The translations under genes and the position numbers were made by a program. 64,000 nucleotides of DNA from Pseudeuparius sepicola (lineage: Eukaryota; Arthropoda; Insecta; Coleoptera; Anthribidae). Where the stretch lies: positions 21,237,647-21,301,646 of the forward strand of contig OY987298.1 of assembly GCA_963920635.1 (NCBI GenBank). The letters run 5' to 3'. Below are positions 24,603 to 34,667 of the stretch, in pieces; position 1 is the first letter of the stretch, and every line of letters starts with the position of its first letter. The notes beneath the pieces were generated by a model. It saw only the letters and a list, made by a program, of their open reading frames with translations. It did no database searches and was not told the DNA's origin.

Positions 24603-24727
24603 TTAACCGACTTCAAAAAAGGAGGAGGTTATCAATTCGGTTGTATTTAATTTTTTTATGTTTGTTACCTCAGAACTCCGTCATTTATAAACCGATCTGG
24701 ACAATTCTTTCTTTATTTGAAAGGGTA
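24603..24727 (+). repeat. Dispersed minisatellite-bearing repeat, copy A, left part
   Basis: Begins with the T-rich end and AACCGACTTCAAAAAAGGAG, then GGTTATCAATTCGGTTGTA and the GTTACCTCAGAACTCCGTC block shared with the copies at 29.4, 53.5 and (inverted) 58.5 kb. It is interrupted after AAAGGGTA by the pogo-like transposon and resumes at 27800. Confidence 0.9.
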
Positions 24728-25039
24728 GGGGAGACCGGTATCAATTGTAACAAAATATAAATTTAATTTTTTCATGTCGATGTTTAAACGAATCTAGCCT
24801 GGTTCTGTATGTCAATAATTAGAATAGTACCTTGCAAATACAGTTTTAACATACATATTTATAAATATTATTTTCTTTGTGAAGAAAATAAATAATTATA
24901 AAGAAAAGTTCAGTGTTACTATTAACACCGGGTTGGTGTCAAATGTAACGCTTACCGTCTCAATTGTAACATGAAACATACTAGAGTTATAAAGTGTATC
25001 TGGCTAAGATTAACATGCCATAAAAATATTTTATAACAT

Positions 25040-25999
25040 TTATTGCAAAAATGTCTCTATACATGGATAAAAAAGTAAGTAAAATAAGTATTTGAAGTTT
25101 TGAATACTGAAAACTATTTTTCTCCAGCAGTTAATCGGAAAGGCAATGGTGACAAATAACCAAAGGGTCATTTTAGCACAAGAACTGTGCGCCCATTGCT
25201 TGCATGTCCTGCATTGGAGCCAATCTTCATTACTTTGTTTATAATCACCACAGCAAACCAAGCAGAAAGTTTCCTCGTCAGAAGACATGTCTGAAACATC
25301 TTTCCTTGCAGCTTGCTTTGTTTTTTCTCTTTTCTTAACTTTTCCTGTCGATGTTTCACTTCTTTTAGTTCCTTTTTCGTTCAAAATTGTTTTTTTAGCT
25401 GCAGACACCAATCTTTGGTTATATCTCTCTTCCAGAATATTTTTTTCTGGGGTGTCTGTAAGCACTGCAGTTTTTCCTTTTAATCTTCTAGTTGTCTTAG
25501 TCTTGATTTTGGTAAAGTCCGCCTTTGGCAATGGGCGAATATATTCTGGTGTCATCTTTGAGGGCGGCAATGGCATTACTTTTTCTGAAATAGGTGGTGG
25601 TGTTGAACAAACCATTCTACTTCCTGGAATCGAAGAAGGCCCTTGAATTATCGTGTCTAAAACAAATTCAAAGAAGTTGAAAATCGACGAATCTAGAAAT
25701 TTGAATTGTTTACCGTCAAGAATTGTGACCACTCCTGCTTTTGAGGTGCTTGGCTTGGCTTGAATTGCAGTCTCTGAAACAAATTAAATCGGGTTGAAAA
25801 TCGATGAATTATTGTAGAAATCACCTAAGTTAAATTAGACTAGAAATCTGCATTGCTTACCATCAAGAATTGCGACCAGTTCCGATGGTAAACCAGCTTC
25901 ACTGGTGCTAGGCTTAGTATGGTCGCCACCTCCCTTTTCTTGAACAATTGGTGTAGTTTTGGGGTCCTCTAATGGCCTGTCTGTAACACTACTAGGATC
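25040..25999 (-). pseudogene. Pogo-like transposase, C-terminal tail with PHD-type zinc finger
   Basis: After DPSSVTDRPLE the minus strand can be read as three exons. Two GT-AG introns lie at 25774-25860 and 25657-25713 and separate a 60-nt phase-preserving exon. The last exon carries a basic linker (residues rich in K/R) and a C4HC3 finger: CLVC, then QCRTC, then HSSC. The final pair, CHHC, is read in another frame (near 25146), followed by a stop. So a third frameshift breaks the finger. PHD-like C-terminal fingers occur in several insect pogo-family transposases; here it probably aids protein or chromatin contact, which is inference. AATAAA (25037-25042, minus strand) follows as a possible polyadenylation signal. 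Confidence 0.8.
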
Positions 26000-26624
26000 A
26001 AAAATTCATCATCATGTATCTGTTGAAGGGCCAGATTCCAGTACAAAGAAAACTAGCTGTGATATTTTTTGGAGTCATTGCTAGTAGACAAGCTTCTCTT
26101 GCTAGAGCGGGTATGTTATAAATCGTCACTAGTTTTCCTGGATTTGACCTAATCCACTGGTCGCACTCATTGTTAAGAAATTTCTTAAATGGTCCAAAAA
26201 CTCCTCGATCAAGCGGCTGAAGCTTGTGGGATGTATGAGAAGGGAACGATAGTAGAGTGATGAAATTTGATTTACAAAACTCTATTACGGGAATAAAAAG
26301 ATGAGAACTATGGTTATCCAAGATCAGTAAGACTCTATTTTCTTCACTGGGTTTTGAATAATTGGCAAAATGTTTGATGAATTCTAAAAAATTGTCTTCC
26401 TGCATCCAGCCACTTTTGCTCCCCCCACCGATACAACCCTGAGGACCATCTCTTACAAAATGTTCATGGTATCGCTTCAAAGGAAATATGAACATTGGTG
26501 GAATACTTTGTCCAAGAGCATTTATTGCTATGCACATTGTTACTAAGGAACCTCTTTCCAGAGAGACAATTCCGCCGACTTGTTTTACACCTTTTTTTGA
26601 AATTACTTTGACAGGCTTTTGCAC
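25998..26624 (-). pseudogene. Pogo-like transposase, DDE catalytic part
   Basis: Encodes 208 residues of the DDE_1-type nuclease. Landmarks are GSLVTMCIAINALG, IPPMFIFP, the second catalytic aspartate in LLILDNHSSH, and the third in SHKLQPLDRGVFGPFK, 35 residues later, which is within the pogo/Tigger range. GIWPFN closes the domain. The first aspartate lies just upstream, in the segment cut off by the frameshift at 26650. The frame then stops at MMMNF; the expected DPSSVTDRPLE continuation appears immediately afterwards in another frame, so a second lesion lies near 26000-26010. The protein as encoded would be inactive. Confidence 0.92.
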
Positions 26625-26640
26625 GGTATTGCAGCCAGTT

Positions 26641-27204
26641 TCATCTACATTTATAGATATTGTTTGGAGTAAAATTATGTCTGTCCATTACCATTGCCAA
26701 ATTGTCGAAAAATTTATTTACATTTTCCCTGTTGAAATTCATTGCACGAGCAAGACTAGTTGACTCTGGTGTACGTATTGACAGATTACTATTCCGTTTC
26801 AAGAATGCCGTAAGCCAGTCTTCACTAGCCATTTGCGTTCGTTCCCATCCTTCGTGAAATTTGCAACCAATCTGTTTGGCAAATTGATATGCCGATTTGC
26901 GCAATTCCTTTGGTGATAAGCCAAAATAAAGCTTTGCAGAATCTTCGCAATATTGACATAATTGTTTCTCTTGTTCCCTTGTGAACACTTTGTTATAAGG
27001 TTTATAACCAGTTGTTGGTATTTTGTTATTCTTCAAGGCTGCTACAAAACGATACAAAGTCACATGGCACATCCCGTAATCTTTGGCTACTGCTCTTATA
27101 GAAGCATTTTCATTTATTACTTTTTGGGCGGCTGATTCAAATATGTCTTGGGGAATTTCGCCCCTATTAGTTTTTCTTACTCTCGGTTTGACCATTTTTG
27201 TCAC
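26641..27204 (-). pseudogene. Pogo-like transposase, N-terminal DNA-binding part
   Basis: Encodes 187 residues. Residues ~14-55 form a Pipsqueak-type helix-turn-helix (ASIRAVAKDYGMCHVTLYRF). Residues ~75-155 form the CENP-B-type second HTH, with CKFHEGWERTQMASEDWLTA and FLKRNSNLSIRTPESTSLAR. Together these bind element ends. The frame terminates just before the first catalytic aspartate: an extra A in a run of three (26650-26652 on the plus strand) shifts the DETG motif out of frame. The ATG at 27204 is the first in a basic leader (MTKMVKPRVRKTNRG), close to the right TIR as usual for this family. In-frame integrity up to this point suggests a recent lesion or an assembly error. Confidence 0.92.
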
Positions 27205-27799
27205 AATATGCAGGTAATGCTAGAATAATAGCAGTATATTAGCTAATTATTTTCACGTAAGTATTTAGCTATGTCAATAGCTGTATATTAAATGTAACAG
27301 TAACATATCTGGTTATACCTAATTTATGTAATAGATACCTAAATGATAAGTAGGTAACTAATTTATCAAAAACGAATGGTGTCAGTTGTAACATTTTACA
27401 AACGACACCCATCAATATGTTACAATCGTCACCAGGGCAATCATAAAATACCCCGACGAATTATTTATACATAACCTCAAAATTACAAGTTGCAACATAG
27501 CGTTAAAAGTTCGTAAGGAAATACTGCTTTCGGCATACCAAACATTCAGGAACTTTACATAGTCACACCCAAACAATTTACACTTTAAAAATATGTAAAA
27601 TACTTACAAGTTAGTATCAAAAAAAGCGAAAGCACGAGACAGGCACGGACCACAAATTTGGGAACTTTGCACTAGCGTCGACTCAGGCAGGCCCTCTAAC
27701 GGACGCGAGCATGCAAGTGGTTGTTCATTTTGATAGTAGATGGAGCTGCAAGTGCAAGTGTTACAACTGACCCCTGTTACAATTGATACCGGTCTCCCC

Positions 27800-28519
27800 T
27801 ATACCTACAGAATGATCCCATTTAAATTTGAAAAAAATAGGGGATGAAATTTCATATTGAACCGATTTCGATGATTCTTTTTTTTATAGAAAGGGAGTAC
27901 CTCAGAAGTGGCGACATTTAAATTTGAAAAAAAATAGGGGATGAAATTTCATATTGAACCGATTTCGATGATTCTTTTTTTATTGGAAAGGGAGTACCTC
28001 AGAAGTGGCCCCATTTAAATTTGAAGAGAAAATTCAAATCCTAAGGGTGGACAAATAAGGGATGGAATTTTATATTGGACCGATTTCGATAATTCTTAAT
28101 AATTCACTGAAAAATAGAAAAAAAAAATTAACAAAACAAGTAAAACCGACTTTAAAAATTTGCCCGTATGCACACTCCACAAAAAATTAAAAAAAAAAAC
28201 AAAACAAAAAATAACACCAACTGCACAAATTTACCCGTATGCACATTTCAACTAAAACTTTAGAAATATTTTTCTCTTTCTGAATTCAGTTATCCTTTGG
28301 AGTCGGTGACAGTAAGTTATGATGTGTAGGTATATGATAATATGATGTATTCATATCTAAATAGATTTAAATTCCTTGCCTTGACTGTCACCAAATCCAA
28401 AGATAACTCAATTTAGAAAGAGAAAAATATTTCTAAAATTTTAGTTGAAATGTGCATACGGGCAAATTTTTGAAGTCCGTTTTAATTTTTTTGTTAAATT
28501 TTTTTTATCCTATATTTAA
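27800..28519 (+). repeat. Dispersed minisatellite-bearing repeat, copy A, right part
   Basis: Resumes the host repeat at the TA after the transposon. Contains about three units of a 95-125 bp minisatellite (TACCTCAGAAGTGG, CATTTAAATTTGAA, GGGATGAAATTTCATATTG, CCGATTTCGATGATTC). A ~280-bp hairpin follows: AAATTTGCCCGTATGCAC ... GTGCATACGGGCAAATTT, with the CACCAAATCCAAAGATAACT/AGTTATC-TTTGGAGTCGGTG pairing inside. The end is GAAGTC(C)GTTTTAA, complementary to the left start. Confidence 0.85.
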
Positions 28520-29143
28520 TCTCCTGTCGTCCCCAGAAGATAACCAACTCGCTGTTCTTTCAAGACTCAAATCATACCTAAATCGGTGCACATGTTTTTC
28601 CTTTTGTCGTCAGAAATCGCAAGTGTTCGTCCTTCGTTCCCGCACCCCGGACTGCGACTCCTCTAGGAATTGATTTTGTCGCCTTGGGGAAACCCCCTCC
28701 CACACCAGAAATATATACCGCTGAACCGGCGTGTCTTTTTCAATTCCCCGCGGGGGGCGACGGCACCGGAATTAGACGAGGAGTGGGATAAGCGGGCCCC
28801 TTCGAACGCCCCGCACGTACGTCCCGGCGCTCTCTATAGACCGGCGCGCCCGAGCGTCGTTTGCGACCTACGCGGCGCGCCGAATCGCCCCCGAAATTGC
28901 CCGTAATTTATTCATGGAAAGGAAATTCCGTATGTTTTTCCGTCCAAAACGGTAAATAATAACAGACGCGGGTGCCAACACTGTCGGCTCGAGCCCCGCT
29001 CGGAAACGTAGGCGTGTCTGGTGTAAGCCAAAATTTCGACGAAAGGGAAACATACGATCCCTCTGTGATCATCTCATTACGGGAGCTTACAGATAAAATT
29101 AATGGGTTCAATCAAAATTATCTAAATATAATGGCATTTTGAA
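28520..29143. repeat. GC-rich duplicated segment, copy A
   Basis: CTCCTGTCGTCCCCAGAA through TAAATATAATGGCATTTTGA; recurs at 30381-31006 at roughly 95 % identity by eye. Very CpG-rich centre (CCCCGCGGGGGGCGACGG, CCTACGCGGCGCGCCGAATC). A 78-codon plus frame (28670-28906) is open in both copies with one in-frame 3-nt indel, but no domain is recognisable and coding status is unproven. Confidence 0.85.
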
Positions 29144-29397
29144 TGGAAATTATGTATGGGTCTTTGGGTTGGGAGGTGTGCAGAGCACGACAGGTACCTG
29201 TTTCGGGCTTGTTGGCCCTCATCAGGCAGACGAAACGCACCTCGCCGAAAACCCCAGATTACGTTGGCTAAGTGGAATAGGAAATAGTATAATGCGGTGA
29301 GCATGTACCATCCAACGCCATCTAGCTGGTACTGCCAAAACCAAAGCAATAATGTGAGTGTGTATATATCGACCAGTCGACCGACATAATATGTTAT
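29144..29397 (-). other. Spacer between duplicated segments carrying ribozyme motif 2
   Basis: A single-copy stretch between the two duplication units. Apart from the hammerhead-like motif at 29180-29241, no gene is seen. Confidence 0.4.
29180..29241 (-). ncRNA. Hammerhead-like ribozyme motif 2
   Basis: On the minus strand: CUGAUGA (complement of 29219-29225), helix II GGGC-CAACAA-GCCC (29205-29218), GAAA (29201-29204), helix III as the 12-bp palindrome ACAGGUACCUGU (29190-29201), then C at the cleavage position (29189). This has all core residues and a canonical C17. Helix I is weak next to the core (C-G, then two wobbles), with further GGUG/CACC pairing about 15 bases out. Long self-complementary helix III forms are seen in retroelement-linked hammerheads. 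Activity untested. Confidence 0.5.
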
Positions 29398-30380
29398 TTT
29401 TAACAGACTTCAAAAAAGGAGGAGGTTATCAATTAATTCGGTTGTATTTTTATTTTTTTTATGTTTGTTACCTCAGAACTCCGTCATTTATAAACCGATC
29501 TGGACAGATCTTTTTTTATTTGAAAGAGTATACCTACAGAATGGTCCCATTTAAATTTGAAGAAAAAATTCCACCCCTAAGGGTGGACAAAATAAATAGG
29601 GGATGAAATTTTATATTGAACCGATTTCGATGATTCTTTTTCCTTAGAAAAGGAGTACCTCATTTGGCCACATTTAAATTTGAAGAAAAAATTCCATCCC
29701 TAAGGGTGGAAAAATAGGGGATGAAATTTCATATTGGACCGATTTGGATGAGTCTTTCTTTATTGGAAAGGGGGTACCTTAGGTGTGGTCCCATTTCAAT
29801 TTAAAGAAAAAATTCCACCCCTGAGGGTAGATAAATAGGGGATGAAAGTTCATATTGGACCGATTTGGATGATTCTTATTTTATTAGAAAGGGGTTACCT
29901 TAGGGGTGGTCAAATTTAAATTTGAAGAGAAATTAAATTTGAAGAGAAAAATTCCAATCCTAAGGGTGGACAAATATAGGAGATGGCATGTTACATTGGA
30001 CCGGTTTCGCAAATTCTTAATAATTCACTAAAAAATAGAAAAAAAAAATTAACAAAAAAATTAAAACCGACTTTAAAAATTTGCCCGTATGCACACTCCA
30101 CAAAAAATTAAAAAAAAAATAACAAAAAAATAACACCGACTTCATAAATTTGTCCGTATGCACATTTCAACTAAAACTTTAGAAATATTTTTTCTAAATT
30201 GAGTTATCTTTGGAGTCGGTGACAGTAAGTTATGATGTATGATAATATGATGTGTTCATATCTAAATATATTTAAATTCCTTGCCTTGGCTGTCACCAAA
30301 TCCAAAGATAACTCAATTTAGAAAGAGAAAAATATTTCTAAAATTTTAGTTGAAATGTGCATACGGGCAAATTTTTGAAG
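29398..30380 (+). repeat. Dispersed minisatellite-bearing repeat, copy B
   Basis: Full-length plus-strand copy starting TTATTTTTAACAGACTTC. Contains about five minisatellite units (GGTCCCATTTAAATTTGAAG, CCACCCCTAAGGGTGGACAAA, CATATTGGACCGATTTGGATG) and the terminal GCCCGTATGCAC hairpin (about 30065-30375). It is uninterrupted at the GTATACC site occupied by the transposon in copy A. Confidence 0.9.
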
Positions 30381-31006
30381 TCTCCTGTCGTCCCCAGAAA
30401 ATAACAAGACTCAACTCATACCTAAATCAGTGCACATGTTTTTGCTTTTGTCATCAGAATCGCAAGTGTTCGTCCTTCGTTCCCGCACCCCGGACTGCGA
30501 CTCCTCTATAGGAATTGATTTTGTCGCCTTGGGGAAACCCCCTCCCACAGCAGAAATATATACCGCTGAACCGGCATGTCTTTTTCAATTCCCCGCGGGG
30601 GGCGACGGCACCGGAATTAGACGAGGAGTGGGATAAGCGGGCCCCTTCGAACGCCCCGCACGTACGTCCCGGCGCCTCTAGACCGGCGCGCCCGAGCGTC
30701 GTTTGCGACCTACGCGGCGCGCCGAATCGCCCCCGAAATTGCCCGTAATTTATTCATGGAAAGGAAATTCCGTATGTTTTTCCGTCCAAAAGGGTAAATA
30801 ATAACAGACGCGGGTGCCAGCACTGTCGTCTCGAGTCGAGCCCCCGCTCGGAAACGTAGGCGTGTCTGGGGTATATATAGCTGAAAGCCATAATTATTTC
30901 CACGAAAGGGACATATACGATCGCTCTGTGATCAGCTCATTACGGGAGCTTACAGATAAAATTAATGGCTTCAATCAAAATTGTCTAAATATAATGCCAT
31001 TTTGAT
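30381..31006. repeat. GC-rich duplicated segment, copy B
   Basis: Second copy of 28520-29143, about 1.86 kb downstream. It differs by a short deletion after CCCCAGAAAATAAC, small indels near 30676 and an inserted GTATATATAGCTG near 30870. Its right end is abutted by the foldback element at 31013. Confidence 0.85.
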
Positions 31007-31012
31007 TTTTTA

Positions 31013-32627
31013 TACTGGGTGATTCACGTAAGTGGTTCATTAGAAGTTTACGGGGAAGGAGTGCGAATTTTGATTTGAAATTTTGGTTACTTATATAACA
31101 GGTTGTAAACTTTCTTTCTAAAATATTTTCCATTTCCGATAGCTTCCGGTTATGCCGGAAGTCGATAGCAACTTTGTTATTTCAAATAGAACGCCCTATA
31201 TATTATTACACCGTTTGGTTCCCTATTAAATTTCAAATCTTTTTTCTAAATGGAATGTGTTCCCTATTCCTAACCCTTTTCGAGATATTCGCAAATTTTT
31301 GATTTTTTTGAGTGTTGCAGCCATCGTCCATAGTGATGATAACTTTGAAATTTATGAATCTGGAAAACTGAAATTTTGGACTGTCGTAGGCGAAAGTCAA
31401 TTTTATTAAGTGGTCTGTATGCCATTTCAAAATATTGTACAGGGTGTTCGGGAAAAAAATCCCAATATCAACATCGAAAAATTGAAAAATCTATTTTTTT
31501 TCAAATGGAACCCATATTTTTTTATTGCACCATTGAAATGCCTGTGAAAATAGAGTTCAAAAAGGTATAACACACTATATGTCTAAATGAAGTGGTTGCT
31601 TCGTTATTACGCATTTGTGATTGTCATTTATTGTGTTCCAAACAATAAAATATTAACTGTTGACAAGAATTTTAGAAAGAACAATTAGCGTTTTTAATGA
31701 AATGCATTTACATTTACCACCTTTGACGAAAAGAAAATTCAGAAAGTTCGAACGAAATTTCATAGTCCATGGCAAGGTCCAAACAAAGAGAGGCAAATAT
31801 AAATACGTAACAGGTAAATAGCATAATATGAATAAAGTGTTTTACTTATTTGTAGTTTCTTGTTTTTTCTTCTAGTACCTATTATTATGTAATTGTTAGT
31901 ATTATTTAATTTTGTATTGTTGCTTCTCAGGGAAAAAATATTACTAAATAGCCCTTAACCTTGTCATATAATTGCGTTATTTCATTTTCCATGGCCCCCT
32001 ATAATGTGACGCTCCTTGAGAAATGACAATGAAAAAACACGTATTTTGCGTAATAACGAAGCAACCGCTTCATTTAGACATGTAGTGTGTTATATCTTTT
32101 TGAACTGTCTTTTCACAAGCATTTCAATGGTGCAATAAAAAAATATGGGTTCAATTTGAAAAAAAAAATAGATTTTTCAATTTTTCGATGTTGATATTGG
32201 GAATTTTTTCCTGAACACCCTGTACATTATTGTGAAATGGCATACATACCACTTAATAAAGTTGACTTTCGCCTATACCACAGTCCAAAATTTCAGTTTT
32301 CCAGATTCATAAATTTCAAAGTTACCCTCACTATGGTCAAAAATTTGCGAATATCTCGAAAAGAGTTAGGAATAGGGTACACTCTGTATTCGGAAAAAAA
32401 GATTTGGAATTTAATAGGGAACCAAATGTTGTAATAATATATAGGGTGTTCTATTTGAAATAACAAAGTTGCTATCGACTTCCGGCATAACCGGAAGCTA
32501 TCGGACGTTGAAAATATTTTAGAAAGAAAGCTTACAACCTGTTATATAAGTAACCAAAATTTCAAGTCAAAATTCGCACTCCTTCCCCGTACACTTCTAA
32601 TGAACCACTTACGTGAATCACCCTGTA
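31013..32627. repeat. Foldback element, family X, long composite copy
   Basis: TACTGGGTGATTCACGTAAG at the left is mirrored by CTTACGTGAATCACCCTGTA at the right. The arms (~660 bp) share the GTTCATTAGAAGTTTACGG, AACAGGTTGTAAACTTTC, CTTCCGG.TATGCCGGAAG and CTCGAAA.GGTTAGGAATAG landmarks with the 20.5-kb copy. Each arm also holds an internal terminus (TACAGGGTGTTCGGGAAA at 31438 and its mirror ending 32224), so one inverted-repeat element is nested inside another. TA flanks. Confidence 0.9.
31438..32224. repeat. Inner inverted-repeat element inside the 31.0-32.6 kb foldback
   Basis: TACAGGGTGTTCGGGAAAAA and its mirror ending CACCCTGTA delimit 787 bp. The core (about 31680-31990) is not inverted and includes a CAGGTAAATAG ... 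TTCTTCTAG donor/acceptor-like pair. The 20.5-kb copy lacks the ~33 bp containing this terminus, so the inner unit is a separable event. Confidence 0.7.
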
Positions 32628-32635
32628 TATGTTAC

Positions 32636-32815
32636 AGACCGTATATGTAAAACAGGCCGTATACAAAAGGACTAGTCCATATGTAAACGGACTGAAGATA
32701 TTAGTCCATATTATGTATAAGAAGCTCCGTCAACAAACGGTCTAGTCGGTTTGCAAAAGGACTAGTCCTATTATATAATATGGTCTATCTGCAACTAGAC
32801 CGTATATCACAGAGA
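32636..32815. repeat. Cryptic short-motif block (CCGTATA / GGACTAGTCC)
   Basis: About 180 bp in which GACCGTATAT, GGCCGTATAC, AAAGGACTAGTCC (twice), AACGGACT, TAGTCCATAT and GGTCTAGTC recur in both orientations at roughly 20-bp steps. No element termini or reading frame. Confidence 0.6.
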
Positions 32816-33773
32816 GATTTAAACAAAGACAGAATATATGTGCAATGTTTTCCGGGTGGTTTCGACGTCCGCCATTTCTGAATTACCCCTTCTTTTTTAT
32901 ATAGGCCCATCAAAGAAGAATATTACTTCTTGCTGGTACGTAGTATTTTGAAGGAAAAAAAAGGTAATTATTTAGTATAATGTATCATAGGTACCCTAGA
33001 TTTTGACTTGACGATATTTAAATGAAATGATGGATTATTTCTAAAACGGTTGGGTTTGGGCATAGATATGGGTGTATAAAATTTAAAAAACAAAGTTGCA
33101 TATAATGTCACACTTATGGAGCACCCTGTATACACCACTATATTTTTATGTTATGCGCCTCGATCTATCAAATACTTTTGTATTTAATTTTTTTTCTAGC
33201 ATTACCCTCTAAGGATATATCGAATTTATTCCATTTGGCTGTTCCATATTGTATACCTGCGGCTATAAGTCAAATCGTAATAATAACTTGAAGTAGATAT
33301 GTTTTCTTTGCTTGACGGCAAGCGGTCAACTCGTATTCGTTTTTGGCTTTCCAAAGGACGAAAATTTAAGAATAAAATGATTAAGGGCCAATTGCATAGA
33401 CAAACTAAAGTAGCCTTTAAAATTAAAGGAGGTTTCTAACAATCCAACCATTGTTTATAGTATTGTTGCAAAAGTTTGTTTACCTAATGTTAAATTCAAA
33501 AGATAATTTAGTCGAATGTATTATGAAATTGACCCTAACTGCCATTTCATCATTACTCTTCTTCACAACTATAGCGCTCTTTTTTACTTCGGAATTAAAC
33601 TTTTTTACAAAATTACTTTTTCTTTGCAGACGGTCTGATTTTTGAATATACAAGAATTGACAAACGGAAATTTATACTGTTTAATATATTTCCCGTTCTG
33701 ATTTCCCTTTCTAGATGCGGGGGCTACCTTATAGCCTCTTTTATCAGAACCCTGTCCGAACGGAATGCTCAGG
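32816..33773. other. No gene; lone CACCCTGTATA end at 33.12 kb
   Basis: GGAGCACCCTGTATACAC near 33118 looks like a one-sided MITE terminus. The rest is AT-rich with no recognised feature. Confidence 0.4.
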
Positions 33774-34667
33774 CGCCAGTTTTTTAGAGCGGTATGCTCC
33801 GCTTTTACCCAGGATAGCTTTCGTCAGGGAAAAATAATTCCAGAGTGCAAATGTGGTGTGTTTGAGGGATAGGAGCAAAATTAAACAATATTTCAAGACA
33901 TCGTATATTGACTAAACAACGTAGGTAATAAATTCTTAAATAAATAATACAAAATAAGTCTGGCGAGTCGCGATCGGGGGGCCCACGGGAGTTCTGTAAG
34001 TAAAAGAAACAACGCGACTTTAGTATTAATCTAGGGTTGCTAGACGTGGCTTGCTTGCGGTACTTTAAATGCCCTAACGGTTAACGTAAGCAACGGAAAA
34101 GCTAGAAGCAAGCTCAAAATATTCGGTTCGGATTCTAGGTTACGGTTAAGCAACGGATTTGATGGCTAGCAAAGTTCGGATAGCTAAGGGCCGCAGTAGG
34201 CCGTAGGTTGGGGCAAAGTTCACACTTTTCCCCCTGGTAGAGAATATTCGAAGAGCGCAAATTACTAACCTGGAATTTAGCGGGCAAAAGACCCGGTCGA
34301 AGCAGGGCCTCCGTGGCTTCCGCAGGCTGTCTTATAGCCGGCAACCACGTGACCAAGCGGTGGGGCGACGGCGGCTCATTGGTCGGCGCCGCCGGCATGA
34401 ATTCGCAAGCGATCCCCTGCACATCGGTCTCGCTGCGGCGGCTGACGGACGGGCAGAGCGGCTAAGGGATGAACCACCCCTGGCGCGCCCTCAGCGGCGG
34501 CTTCCTTGGATCGGCGATGTCCTAAATACCCGGTTTCCCAAAAAGAACGGCGATTCTAGCTGCAATTTGAGTTAGTAACCCGGTTCTACCCTTATCCGGT
34601 ATTCCTACCCCTCTCAGGCAACCCAAAAATATTTGATAAATTAATTTAGCCGGAAACACCCCCCACA
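33774..34667 (-). mobile_element. Probable LTR plus primer-binding site, minus strand
   Basis: Read on the minus strand, a CpG-rich upstream part (34350-34560) leads to GGCTATAAGACAG (TATA-like, ~34330), a downstream region, then CTGGAATTA, AAGCTATCC, ACCGCTCTAAAAAAC and CTGGCGCC at 33780. TGGCGCC is the start of lysine-tRNA primer-binding sites of many retroelements. The last ~90 bp share order and words with the plus-strand candidate at 51.5 kb. The start at TGTGGGGGGTGTTTCCG (34667) is a guess; the length would be ~890 bp. Only remnants follow the PBS, so the element is truncated. Confidence 0.55.

Larger units (their letters stand above)
24728..27799 (-). mobile_element. Nearly complete pogo-like DNA transposon, 3.07 kb
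   Basis: Terminal inverted repeats GGGGAGACCGGTATCAATTG / CAATTGATACCGGTCTCCCC are perfect over at least 24 bp and sit inside a TA duplication (24726-24727 and 27800-27801). Uninterrupted paralogues of the host repeat (for example 29519-29540, GAGTATACCTACAGAATGG) show the empty TA site. The minus strand carries a transposase gene split by frameshifts into three open pieces. Subterminal copies of a TCAATTGTAACA-like motif occur near both ends (24935, 24958, 27381, 27417, 27758), as expected for transposase-binding sites. Good TIRs with a lightly damaged gene suggest fairly recent insertion. Confidence 0.95.

Noticed and set aside
25287..25646. 119-codon plus-strand frame
   Set aside because: Antisense shadow of the pogo transposase tail.
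31790..31876. CAGGTAAATAG...TTCTTCTAG as an intron
   Set aside because: No open frame on either side; it sits in the core of a foldback element.
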